This document shows positions 43,383 through 52,961 of a stretch of 64,000 nt of DNA, piece after piece. Where the stretch lies: NCBI GenBank assembly GCA_930367205.1, contig OV884009.1:123202639-123266638 (forward strand), written 5' to 3'. Numbering within the stretch: position 1 is the first letter of the stretch; every line of letters begins with the position of its first letter. Under the pieces are notes generated by a model. The model ran no database searches, was not told where the DNA came from, and saw nothing but the letters and a program-made list of their open reading frames with translations. The translations under genes and the position numbers were made by a program. The stretch is from Acanthosoma haemorrhoidale. Its lineage: Eukaryota > Arthropoda > Insecta > Hemiptera > Acanthosomatidae.

Positions 43383-43828
43383 AAAAGAGAGGTGGGGATA
43401 GATGAAGTTTTTCTATTTTTTTTACTAGTTGATTTATCTCGTTTTTTTTTATTTCATATAAAACTATTTGGGCCTTTAAATGTTCTTGAATAAAACGTGT
43501 AAACCTCTTACGCATGTTAGCTGTTTTCATGTTCTTTTTTATAATCAACTTCATCAATTAGTAATAATGGTAGCTTCTCTAGTTGTTCCAAGTACTCGAT
43601 AAACGGACAATATTTAGCCCATTTCTTGTGATCTACAAAAGGGTCATCATGTACCAACCATTCGTGTAATATTACTCCACAAAAAGGACACCTTGTTAAG
43701 TCTGAATTTTTCAAATAATAAAATCCTGCTGATGCAAGCTTGACGGCACTCACCAGTGAAGACCATCCAACAAATGTAGACAGACGATCATTCTCATACC
43801 TCAGACTCCAACCTGAGCGCTTACACAT
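43383..43828 (-). pseudogene. Polinton BIR-domain (IAP-like) protein, 3' frameshift
   Basis: ATG at 43828. Residues ~15-75: RLSTFVGW, LASAGFYYLKNSDLTRCPFC, then EWLVHDDPFVDHKKW and YCPFIEYL. The zinc ligands are spaced CX2CX16HX6C, exactly the BIR consensus, with the conserved W..DDP..DH..W. BIR proteins of baculoviruses and insects bind caspases or IAP antagonists; that role here is inference. The BIR part is intact. After about 43550 the coiled-coil C-terminus (QEHLKAQIVLYEIKKNEINQ) is in a shifted frame. No RING domain was seen. Confidence 0.78.
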
Positions 43829-43909
43829 CTTGAACTAATTGAAAGAACAGACACCCTGAGATTAAAGACACATTTTATCCCCCCACCCACATTAATACCA
43901 TACTTCAAC

Positions 43910-44332
43910 TGACCCATGCAAAAGCCGCGCAATGGCGGGAACCATGAATGGGACACATCTTATCAATGGACTAGTCCCCAGCTGTGCGTCACTAGGTCAC
44001 AGGAGAACTCTTATCGCTAAATGGCTTGACGTCAGAGAGTCGAGCCCCCCAGCTGCTCGTCAATGGGTGAGTCACAGTGACTCACAACCCATGTGACGTT
44101 GCCAGATCCCCCCTCCAGCGTTGCCGGATCTACTATCTGGAGGCTCCTGACACACTTATAAACTCTTATCTCCCCCCCAATGACGCACCAATTCCACGAA
44201 ATTACACACCCATTCCCAGAATTTCCTCCCCCGTCGCCATGGCTATCACCTCAAGGTCACGAGATAACGTGATACGAATCCCTTCAAGGTCATATCTCGG
44301 TACTCTTACTCAACCCACCTTTTATATCTACT
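43910..44332 (-). repeat. Polinton right terminal inverted repeat
   Basis: Ends ...ACCTTTTATATCTACT, the complement of the left end. About 423 bp and strongly similar to 32611-33080. Confidence 0.9.
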
Positions 44333-44338
44333 TAATTT
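44333..44338 (+). repeat. Polinton target site duplication, right
   Basis: TAATTT, identical to 32605-32610. Confidence 0.88.
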
Positions 44339-46151
44339 CAATAAAAAACTTTCCAACCCCAAAAACCCAAAAGAACATCAGACAATTTTTAGGAAAAATT
44401 AATTTTTATCACGAGTATATACCAAAAAGCTCGATATTGCTAGATCCACTGCATAAATTATTAAGGAAAAATGAAAAATTCTTATGGATGGAAGAGTGTG
44501 AAAAATCCTTTGCAGAAGTAAAGAAATTGCTATGTTCCCAACCAGTGTTAGAAATATTTGATAATGGTTTACCAATAAGAATTTATACAGATTCATCTCT
44601 AGAAGGTATTGGTGCAGTTTTGAAACAAGTGCAAAACAATGGAAAAGAAAAGCCAGTAGCATACTTTTCAAAAAAATTAAGCGAACCGCAAAAAAGGAAA
44701 AAAGCAATTTATTTAGAGTGTTTGGCAATCAAAGAAGCATTAAAATATTGGCAATACTGGTTAATTGGAAGAAAATTCACTGTATTTTTAGATCACAAAC
44801 CATTAGAAAATTTAAACATAAGAGCAAGAACGGATGAAGAACTTGGTGAATTAACTTACTGTTTGTCACAATACAATTTTGAAATTAAATACATTCCGGG
44901 AAAGGATATTACCGAAGCAGATAGTTTGAGTAGAAACCCGGTATTAGAACCAATTGAAAATAAAGAAGAAATCCTAAAAATAGTTAATTTGATAAAAATA
45001 CAAGAAATTAAAAAAGATCAAGAGGAAAATAGAATATTACAAAACAACAAAACAAAATTAATAGAAAAAGATGGAGTGTTCTATAAAAAAGTAAGAAATA
45101 AAGAAAAGATAGTTTTATCTGAAAACTTAAGTTTAGAATTCATTAAAGAAATACATTCTGAATGGTGCCATATAGGAATTAAACAAATGATGAATAGGGT
45201 ATGCCCTTATTATACAGCAAAAAATATAACTGCAAATATAAAAAAAAGTATGTAAAACCTGTGAAATATGTATTAAAAACAAATCCAGAGGGCAAGAAAA
45301 ATATGAGCTAATGTCACAACTAGGGCCAGCAAAAAAACCATTCGAAATAATGTCAATCGACACTATTGGAGGTTTTGGAGGACAGCGATCAACAAAAGGA
45401 TACCTCCACCTGCTTATTGACCACTTCACAAGATATGCATTCATTTCAACATCAAAAACTCAGAGTGCCACTGACTTCATCAAGTTAGTTAATAGAGTGC
45501 TGGAAACAGACAAAATAGGAATAATACTTACAGATCAATACCCAGGAATCAACTCAAGAGAATTCAAACATTTCCTAAGGGAAAAGGAGGTTCGTTTGAT
45601 ATTTACAGCAGTTAATGCACCCTTTTCTAATGGTTTAAATGAGAGACTAAATCAAACTCTAGTCAATAAAATCAGATGTAAAATGAACGAAAAAGGGAAG
45701 AAAAGAGCCTGGACAACAGTCGCTAAAGAATGTGTGGATAAATATAATGAAACAGAACATACAGTAACTGGTTTTCCACCCAAGTATTTATTAGATGGCA
45801 CAGATACAAGCATTTTACCTGAAGAATTAAAAAAAGGAAACAATAAATAAAAGTGGATGAATGACAGTAAATTAGCCTTAGAAAGAACAAAAAAGTCTCA
45901 TAAATATAACAAGAAAATATTTGATAAATCAAGAAAACATTGGGAATTTAACATTAAATTTAACAGGAGATACAGTATATATAGAAAATGGCAACAAATT
46001 AAACAGGAATAAACTAGATGAATTAAAAATTGGCCCCTTTGAAATAACAGAAAAGATATCAAATTCAATATATAAAATAAAAACCGGAAGAGGAAAGCAA
46101 GAAACTGGATTCTTTCACATAACAAAATTACTTCCGATATTACCAGACTGA
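44339..46151 (+). pseudogene. gypsy pol: RT end, RNase H, integrase
   Basis: RT connection (NFPTPKTQKNIRQFLGKINF), RNase H with IYTDSSLEGIGAVL, YLECLAIKEAL and FLDHKPLENL, then GKDITEADSLSR, the integrase zinc region (HSEWCHIGIKQM ... CKTCEICIKNK) and the catalytic triad: SIDTIGG, ILTDQYPGIN, LNERLNQTL. Shifts occur near 45250 (an A run) and near 45845-45950, after which the C-terminal KIGPFEITEKI...FFHITKLLPILPD ends at 46151. Well preserved apart from these breaks. Confidence 0.88.
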
Positions 46152-46187
46152 AAATTTTCAAAGAATTTTCACCTCAGAGATGGGAGA

Positions 46188-46427
46188 TGTAATGAAAGTG
46201 CTCTCTCTTTCATTTGAATTTTCCGTGCTACTTCCACTGGCTGCCACCAAATGGAGCAGCAGTTATCAGATAGAGAAGGTTATGTGAGGTAACAGAACAT
46301 GTAAATAGTGTGTAAAATAAAATAGTGTGACTAGAGAATTGATAGTTATAAACTGTAATTGTCGTTTCTTTGTTTACAGAGAAACTGATTTCAGTTTATT
46401 CACCCAACCTTCAATAATTGTCTTACA
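46188..46427 (+). repeat. 3' LTR of the gypsy element
   Basis: 240 bp, TGTAATGAAAGTGCTC to AATTGTCTTACA, preceded by a purine tract. Homologous to 27691-27988 (inverted there) but lacking its 77-bp GTAAGA...TTTACAG segment. Confidence 0.85.
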
Positions 46428-46629
46428 TATCTATATGTACATATTTACAGTGACTCCTCTGGAACCACCGACACATCGTTGGCTTCGGGTCAGCCTCTCC
46501 CATACTGAAGACCAGTTTCAACGCGGCGGGTCTCTGGTCTTGTGGCAGGCTCGCCAGGGTAGGGCCAACCTGGGACAACGTGGCCCACACCTCGTCCAGG
46601 AACTCCTTTTCTCCCCAGGCTCGGGAGAC
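46428..46629 (-). other. GC-rich, coding-like orphan segment
   Basis: On the minus strand a 60-70 codon open frame reads KEFLDEVWATLSQVGPTLAS ... QDQRPAALKLVFSMGEADPK ... CRWFQRS. Base composition is much more GC-rich than neighbours. It sits between the gypsy LTR and the resumed Jockey copy and belongs to neither as far as I can tell. Possibly a piece of an unrelated element gag carried in with the insertion. Confidence 0.35.
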
Positions 46630-48352
46630 TCCTTTATTATTAACCATTTCCCTAAAACCAATTCAAAAACTGCCTCCTCCTTCATTTATTAGTGGCCCAA
46701 TAGACTGGGACCACTTCCGCCAGCTTCTTACAGATTCCGTAGACCTCAAAGTGTCCCTGAAAACATCCCAAGACCTAGGCGATGTAGTGCATTTTTTGAC
46801 TACTCTGGTCCAGAGGTCGGCTTGGGAGGCATCGTCACCCCCCTCCGTCATCAGAAAATTCACAATCATAATCGTTTACCTCAGTATCTCAAATATCTTA
46901 TCCAATCCAAACACCACTCCAAAACAGTGTGGCAAAGATCCGGCATCCTGCTGATCGCCGCGCGTACAATCGGTACTGCCGATTGGTAAAGCGGCTATTG
47001 GCATCCTTCCTCCTTCCGTTCCGATTCTTTCAATTCCCACCTCTCTTCTGTGTCTAACAGGGATAACTCGCAGTGGAATGTTACCAAAAAAATCCTAAAG
47101 TATCATCCTGTTTCAAAAGCTGCTTAAAAGATATTTACCACAGACCCTTTTCCTAATCCTACAGTCCTACCTTTCAAATCGCTTCTTCCAAGTTCGCTGT
47201 GGTTTAGAATATTCTAACTACTATCCCATAAAAGCAGGAGTTCCACAGAGCAGTGTCCTGGTTCCCATCCTCTATAACCTATACACCGCTGATGTCCTCT
47301 CTACCCCCAATACCTTCTTGGCCACATTTGCAGATGACACTGCAGTCTTGTCATCCCACCCAGACCCTGTTATAGCATCCCATAACCTTCAAAAACACCT
47401 TGATGAGATCAAGTATTGGTGCAACCAATGGCGGATCAAAGGTAATGAAGCAAAATGTTCCCACATTACCTTCACCCTCTATCGCAAGTCTTGTCCACTG
47501 GTTTATTTTAATTCTATTCCTTTCCCTGTATCCGAGACAATACAGTACTTAGGCTTCCATCTCGACAAACGAATGACCTGGAACCCAAATACGAGGCTAA
47601 ACAGATTTACAATAAGATAAAATAACTAAACAGACGCTTTGGACATCTGTACAGACATTTTCAAAGGACATCCCATCTCTCAATAGAAAATAAATTACTA
47701 ATCTACAAAGTTATACGTACGCAAATCAGGACATACGGAATAGAGCTATGGGGGACAGGAAAAAAGTCGAACATCAAGCGTATCCAATCCTTTCAATCAA
47801 AAGTCCTGAGAACAATAGTAAATGCCCCTTATTATGTCAGCAACAAAACCCTTCATAATGATCTTAACATACCCTACATTCTTAAACTCATCCCTTCCAT
47901 GTATATGAAATTCCATAGTAGCCTCTCCAACCACCCTTATTCCGTAGCACAGTCTCTCACTACACCACTCATCCCTATAAACCTCCTCAGAGACTAAAAC
48001 GGTGCTGGCCTAGTGACCTGCTATAAATGCGTGACAGTGGGAGCCCTGGCAATGGCCAATTTCTCTAATCATGACCTGACCGTCAGTGGCTCTCGCGCTC
48101 TTCGTCAGCCTCCACTGGCTCGTATCCGGTGACGCGGCTGACGGACGAGCGTGGGGGACTTCCCAAGAATTCGCTTCCTCTTTTGCATGCGAGGGAGGTG
48201 ACAAACATGTGGATGTGGGAGGCCTCTGGGCTTTTCTTAAATATTGTATGAATGAGCGAGTGAATGATGAATTTTAAATGTGGTATGAATGAGAACATTT
48301 ATCTCAATAACATAATGCCTAATAAGGCAGATTGTAATTTTAGCACAATAAA
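46630..48352 (+). pseudogene. Jockey copy 2, right half: endonuclease end, RT, 3' UTR
   Basis: Resumes at CCTTTATTATTAACCATTTC (matching 8454 of copy 1). An internal deletion at about 47117 skips to the RT, with FADDTAVLSSHPDP at 47327, YWCNQWRIKGNEAKCSH and YLGFHLDKRMTWNP. Frameshifts follow (47610-47625). The 3' UTR ends GGCAGATTGTAATTTTAGCA and AATAAAGAATTATATATAA. Confidence 0.85.
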
Positions 48353-48809
48353 GAATTATATATAAGTTAAAGCCAAAGGCAAGTTCATGTTGTAAACTAA
48401 TGCGATCATGAGATGTAAACAACCCATGATCCAATGTAGGTCGGATGACTAGAGACAATAAAGCAGTCTGTTTACAGAAGTTCAAGAGTGTAGTTCATTT
48501 CCCTCTTTCCTATTCTTTCTCTAAGCTTAACCACCGACGATTAACTTATATATACATAAATAATAGTGATTTCTCTTTTATAAGGTTGCAGTCATGGCTT
48601 TATTATCAGAAAAATTACCATTTAAGTAATCGTATATACTTAATCTCGTAATAATAAAATAAGATAATAATAGTATTAAAAATGAATGCAAAGATCCTGG
48701 GTGGGGAAACATCTGTTTGAGTGGAGGTGTGGGAATAGGAGGGTTTTAAAAGTATGTTAGAATGAAGCTGGGGAGATATTGAAAAGGAGAGAATTCCATA
48801 AATCAATAG
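48353..48809. other. intergenic, no feature seen
   Basis: AT-rich with a higher-GC patch near 48690-48780; nothing recognised. Confidence 0.4.
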
Positions 48810-49090
48810 TCAAAATAAGATAAAATGGGAAAGAATACCACGGTATGACTTGTAGACTGGGGATAACAGATGGCGAGAACGATTGAATAGTTTAAGGATA
48901 GGTATTGGCCGTTGGCAAATCTGGGAAATGTGAGACTTCAAGGAGAGGGTCTGATCATACCCATGATGATAATACACAAGTGTTTGACGGCGGAGCAAAA
49001 GCGGATAGCAGGCTGGTCATTTACGAATAAGACAAGGATAGCGGTGGAGGATCTGGAAAGGGGACTGGAGCCTGAAACAATAGCCTGAGT
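48810..49090 (-). pseudogene. possible LINE RT C-terminal fragment
   Basis: Minus strand: HHGYDQTLSLKSHISQICQR then ILKLFNRSRHLLSPVYKSYR. The D..LS...HI..I.......L..L.R pattern is that found after the RT core in CR1/Jockey LINEs (thumb region). Short and degraded, so only suggestive. Confidence 0.35.
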
Positions 49091-49113
49091 ATTCGCCGCA
49101 TTTAACCTTAGTT

Positions 49114-49117
49114 TATC
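49114..49117 (+). repeat. target duplication TATC, left
   Basis: TATC directly before the LTR, repeated at 54430-54433. Confidence 0.75.
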
Positions 49118-49305
49118 AGTTAACGTTCGTGAGAACTAGAACAGTAAGAAAAGATCGAGAAAGAGGTAATAGAAATGAATAGGGCAAGCGATAGTATAAG
49201 ACTGCTTTATTCATAGCTCTTAATCCCATACACATACACTCGGAATGTTTACATCCCGATGTTTTGGTATTAAGACTGCGTACCAACAGTGCCCAGGCCT
49301 TAACT
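49118..49305 (-). repeat. 3' LTR (identical copy)
   Basis: 188 bp; no difference from 54242-54429 was seen on direct reading. Confidence 0.9.
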
Positions 49306-49644
49306 CCCCCCCCCCCCGCCAGTTTACGCACACTCCCTCGTAAACTCTAAGTCCGACCCGAGTGTACAATCAGGTGGCTCGGGTTCTTAAGGGCCAAGGC
49401 CAGCGCACCCAATACACAATCTATAATCCATCACACTACTAAAGACACATTTAAACAAGTCAAATAAAATATAAATGTACAAAACAAAATAATAAAACAT
49501 CCTATAAAATAATAATACTATAAAAACTAAGAACAGAACTCTCTGTCTGAATGTCACATATATTAACAATATGACCTATAACAACACAATTACTTGCTTC
49601 GTGTCGGATCGAGGACACACCAGTTTACTCACGCTCCCCCCCCC
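49306..49644 (-). other. 3' untranslated region with two polypurine tracts
   Basis: A C-tract (minus-strand G-tract) at 49306-49316 next to the LTR and a second at about 49628-49638. Each is associated with a similar CCAGTTTAC[G/T]CAC[A/G]CTC string, so the tract region looks duplicated. AT-rich between; no env coding seen. Confidence 0.5.
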
Positions 49645-50830
49645 CTAGAGTGGGAGTTTAAGTTGTTCAATATGAACCGTCCGCCGTTTCCTTGGGTGGT
49701 CCACACTCTCGATAGTTACAAGATTGTGTTCTCGGATCACAACAACCTTGAAAGGGCCTTCATATCGGACCGGCTCTTTACTCCGATTCGAACCTAATTT
49801 CCTATAAACGACGGTCCCGATCGTAATCGACCCCATTCTGTCCCGGACTTTCATTTTTGCCCTCACAACGCGTTTGGTTTTTTCCCAGATATACGATCGC
49901 GCACTGTACGCCACATTTTTCCCAGCCGCATGTGGGTATTCACGAGCTGTTCCGTGCTCCCTTCATCCACCACCGTCTCTGCCCAATTTCGCGGTCTCGC
50001 GCGTAACCCAAAGATAATTTCAAACGGCGCAAATCCCGTGGTGGTGTGAATTGAGTGGTTATACGCCGCCACCGCCATTGGCATCGCAACATTAGCTGAC
50101 AGCCCCTTATCGACCTGGTATACCCGCAGGTGATCGCTGAGGGTGCTGTGCAGGCGCTCAACGTTTCCTCTACTTTTGGGATGTCCCGGGGTATTAATAT
50201 GCCATACAACGTCTCTATTTTTCATCTCAGCGCGAACTTTGGCGTTGTCGAACTCTCTCCCACCATCCAACGAAATGCGCTCGGGGATGCCATAAAATTG
50301 GAACCACAAGTTGACGGCATGCAGAATAGCGTCTGCCGATTTGTCCCGCACCTCGTATGCTATAGCCACCTTACTAAATGTGTCGATTGTAGTGACCCAT
50401 TTGAATCCACGCCACGTAAACGTGTCGATTTGTAAATCGATCAGTGGCGACTCTGTTGTGGGTGTCTCCTCCTGTCGTCCTTGTGGTGGATGGCGGTCAT
50501 ATTTGGTTTTCAGGCAGATTTCACAAGCCCCTATGATCTCCTGGATGGTCTGCCGCATCCCCCACCAAAAATATCTCCGCTGTAGCGCCTGCGTTGTCTC
50601 TTGCACGCCACGGTGATTCGTCTTCCCCTGGTGGTACGCAAGTGTGACCTCCCGCTGTTGCTCCACGTCACGCAACGTCTGAACCGCCGATAGGCACCTT
50701 ATAAACGTGCGGTCGATTCCTAATTGCTCGCTCTGCCACAATCTTCTAATTTTCTCCCAAATTGTCGCGTTACCGACAAATAGGTGGTACGTTTTTCCCG
50801 GTTTTGAGGCATCTTTCAGACCAGATCGTC
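49645..50830 (-). pseudogene. integrase of the young LTR element
   Basis: Minus strand. Starts around GKTYHLFVGNATIWEKIRRL (shifted relative to the upstream RNase H frame at an A run near 50790) and runs open from 50741 to 49863. Zinc finger YHQGKTNHRG ... CEICLKTK; catalytic core QIDTFTW (D), ISLDGGREFDN (D), GNVERLHSTL (E). Another A-run shift near 49915 leads to the C-terminal YEGPFKVVVIREHNLVTIES. By family it inserts the element cDNA. Confidence 0.88.
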
Positions 50831-52480
50831 GAAATTGTGCTTCGACCGTATTCGTCGTACGTCACCAACATCAGGCCCGAAGTTTTTGTCTTCCAAATGA
50901 TTTGGTGACGTTTGTCGTTGATAATCTCCTCAGACGTTCCCATGTCTCGTGGTCTTTCTCCAACAGACTCTTCTGATGTGGGGCTATGTCTCGCGCCACC
51001 ATCTTCCCGCAGATCGGTACTTCCTGCTTCTCCTGGCGTCCACTCCGCAAGGAATTGTTGACTACCACCTGATTTCTCGCCATCCTCAATAGCATTCGTC
51101 ATAATTGCACGCGACAGCCAGTCTGCCACGACATTATCCTTCCCTGGCTTATACACAATCTCCATATTGTATTGCGACAGAAACTCCTTCCACCGTGTCA
51201 CGCGTGCGGATGATTCCTTTTATTTCCCCACCCATTGCAGCGGTCTGTGATCGGTGTGGACTTTAAATTTTCTCCCAAATACGTATGGGCGGAAGTGACC
51301 AATGGCCCAGATGATACCCAGTAGTTCCCGTTCGAGGGCACTGTACCTCGCCTCCGTGTCAGTCAACCTTCTGCTCGCATATGCTACCGGCCTCTCCCCA
51401 TCGATTCCCTCCTGGGACAATACTGCTCCCAAGGCGTACTCACTTGCGTCCGTTGTGACAGTAAACGCCTTCTCAAAATTTGGAAATGCCAAGATAGGTG
51501 CTTCTTGCAACCGTTCCATACATTTCTGGATATTTTTCTCAATTAGTGGCGTGATTATCACTCGCGCCCCTTTGCGTAATAAATTACTAATAGGGACCAA
51601 GAATTCTGCCATATCCGGAACGAAACAGCGATAATAATTTAGCGTCCCCAATAACCGCCGAATGCCTTTAACATCTTTTGGCACCGCCATTCTCCGGATC
51701 GCATCTATTTTCATAGAGTCCGGTTGGACTCCCTGCCGAGATATAGTATGTCCCAGAAAACTAATGGTCTCCTGACCCAGGGACGACTTTTCTATCGATA
51801 ATTTCAGCCCAAATTCCTTTAACCTCTTAAAAACACTCCGAAGGTGTTCTATATGTTCCGGTTCGGTACGGCTGAAGACTATGAGGTCGTCCATATAGAT
51901 CTGGCAGATGTTCTCATCAATTCCCCTCAGGAGTTCATCCATTAGCCGCTGGAATGTTATCGGGGTGTTTTTCAAACCGAACGGCATCCTTGTAAACTCG
52001 TAATGACCTCGTTCGAATGAAAACGCCGTCTTATGCTGATCATTCGCATTCAGTCTAATCTGGTGATATCCCGCTTTCAGATCTAACGTACTGAAGATTT
52101 TCGCTCCACTCAGCCTATCCAGTATATCCTCAAAGCGTGGAATAGGATATTTCTCGTCTAGAGTGTTCTCATTGAGCTTTCTAAAGTCTATAACTACTCT
52201 GTAATGATCTTCTTCCTCGCCTGGTCTATTTTTTTTTTCACCGTCCACAGGGGACTATTGTACGGCGAAGTGCTATTTCTGATAATCCCTTGACGCTTTA
52301 ATTCGTCGATTTCCCTCCGGATGTGTTGACGAAGTGCTTGAGGATATCGCCTTTCTTTCACGTATGTTACGCGCTCTACTTTTAGAGGTATCTCGTGCTC
52401 TGTCTTCCCTGTTGCTCCTAACAGATCTCCCTCTACGAAAAAAATGTCTCTAAATTCGTCACGCAGCCTCTCCCTCTAAT
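50770..52480 (-). pseudogene. reverse transcriptase and RNase H of the young LTR element
   Basis: Minus strand. From 52475 the protease frame continues past a TAG as RERLRDEFRDIFFVEG ... RQHIRREIDELKRQGIIRNS, then shifts at an A10 run near 52235 into YRVVIDFRKLNENTLDEKYP. RT motifs: FSTLDLKAGYHQI (A), FERGHYEFTRMPFGLKN, CQIYMDDLIVFS (C). RNase H: TVTTDASEYALGAVL, ALERELLGIIWAI, HTDHRPLQW. A TAA at 51220-51222 interrupts it; the same frame continues RVTRWKEFLSQYNMEIVYKP and GKDNVVADWLSR. Confidence 0.9.
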
Positions 52481-52961
52481 CCTCTACTCTCTTTACCGCC
52501 CCAATTCGTACCTTTCCACCCCGTACTGTCCCCTGACTCCGATACGTTAAATCCCCTAATCTAATCCTCCAGTTTTTCTCTTCGTTCATTATGCGCGCGC
52601 CTACCCGTCCTAACAAATCGCATCCCACAATTATTTGATAGTCACGCGTCATCTCCTCTATGACGTGCACCGTTATTTCCCCTCCTACATTCGCCCATTT
52701 TTCTAGTCCTACCACCGCCTCTCCCATCACTTCGCAGGGTCCCCCCAGAGTGAGTAGTTTACAATCACATACCTTAATCTGGTGTGTACTCGCTCCTCCA
52801 CACAGCCTCTCTAGTGCACTACGCGACACTATCGTATTGGTGCTACCTGTGTCTATTAAGCACCTCTCCCCCTTCTCGAACTCAATAATTGGCAACTCGC
52901 ACATCCCTTTCCACGCCGTATTACATATTAGGATGTGGTCGCCTCTCTGCTGCCACTCTCC
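52476..52961 (-). pseudogene. retroviral-type aspartic protease of the young LTR element
   Basis: In frame with gag after one TGA (52964-52962), reading GEWQQRGDHILICNTAW then CELPIIEFEKGERCLIDTGS, with the catalytic DTG, and QIIVGCDLLGRVGA (the usual hydrophobic-G-D-L flap end). Open to TAG at 52478-52476. The gag-TGA-protease arrangement in one frame could mean stop readthrough or a point mutation. Confidence 0.82.

Larger units (their letters stand above)
32611..44332 (+). mobile_element. Polinton/Maverick element, 11.7 kb, decayed
   Basis: Self-synthesising virus-like DNA transposon. It has 5'-AG...CT-3' ends, TIRs of ~470 and ~423 bp, and a 6-bp TAATTT duplication. Gene order: ATPase (+), conserved unknown (+), integrase (+), PolB C-terminus (-), small protein (-), PLA2-domain protein (+), protease (+), penton-like (+), 57-codon ORF (+), major capsid (+), unknown plus BIR-like module (+), unknown (-), BIR protein (-). 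It is shorter than the usual 15-20 kb, mainly because most of PolB is gone. Nearly all core genes bear a nonsense codon or frameshift. Confidence 0.93.
44333..46427 (+). mobile_element. gypsy-type LTR element, 5'-truncated (right part)
   Basis: The 3' half of a gypsy element: end of RT, RNase H, integrase, polypurine tract AGAGATGGGAGA and 3' LTR. Its left part (end of RT only) is at 32523-32610. No 5' LTR or gag is present in the window for this copy. Confidence 0.85.
31210..48352 (+). mobile_element. second Jockey-clade copy (5'-truncated), split by a gypsy/Polinton insertion
   Basis: Left half 31210-32522 is homologous to 7120-8458 of the full copy; right half 46630-48352 resumes at the position matching 8453. 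The shared TCCTTT at 32517-32522 and 46630-46635 occurs once in the full copy (8453-8458), so the 14.1 kb between are an insertion with a 6-bp duplication. The right half has lost about 670 bp between the endonuclease and RT (junction near 47117). It ends with the same 3' UTR. Confidence 0.82.

Noticed and set aside
44077..45255. Long open frame starting inside the right Polinton TIR
   Set aside because: Its first 85 codons are TIR sequence read through into the gypsy pol. The real coding part starts after the Polinton end at 44333.
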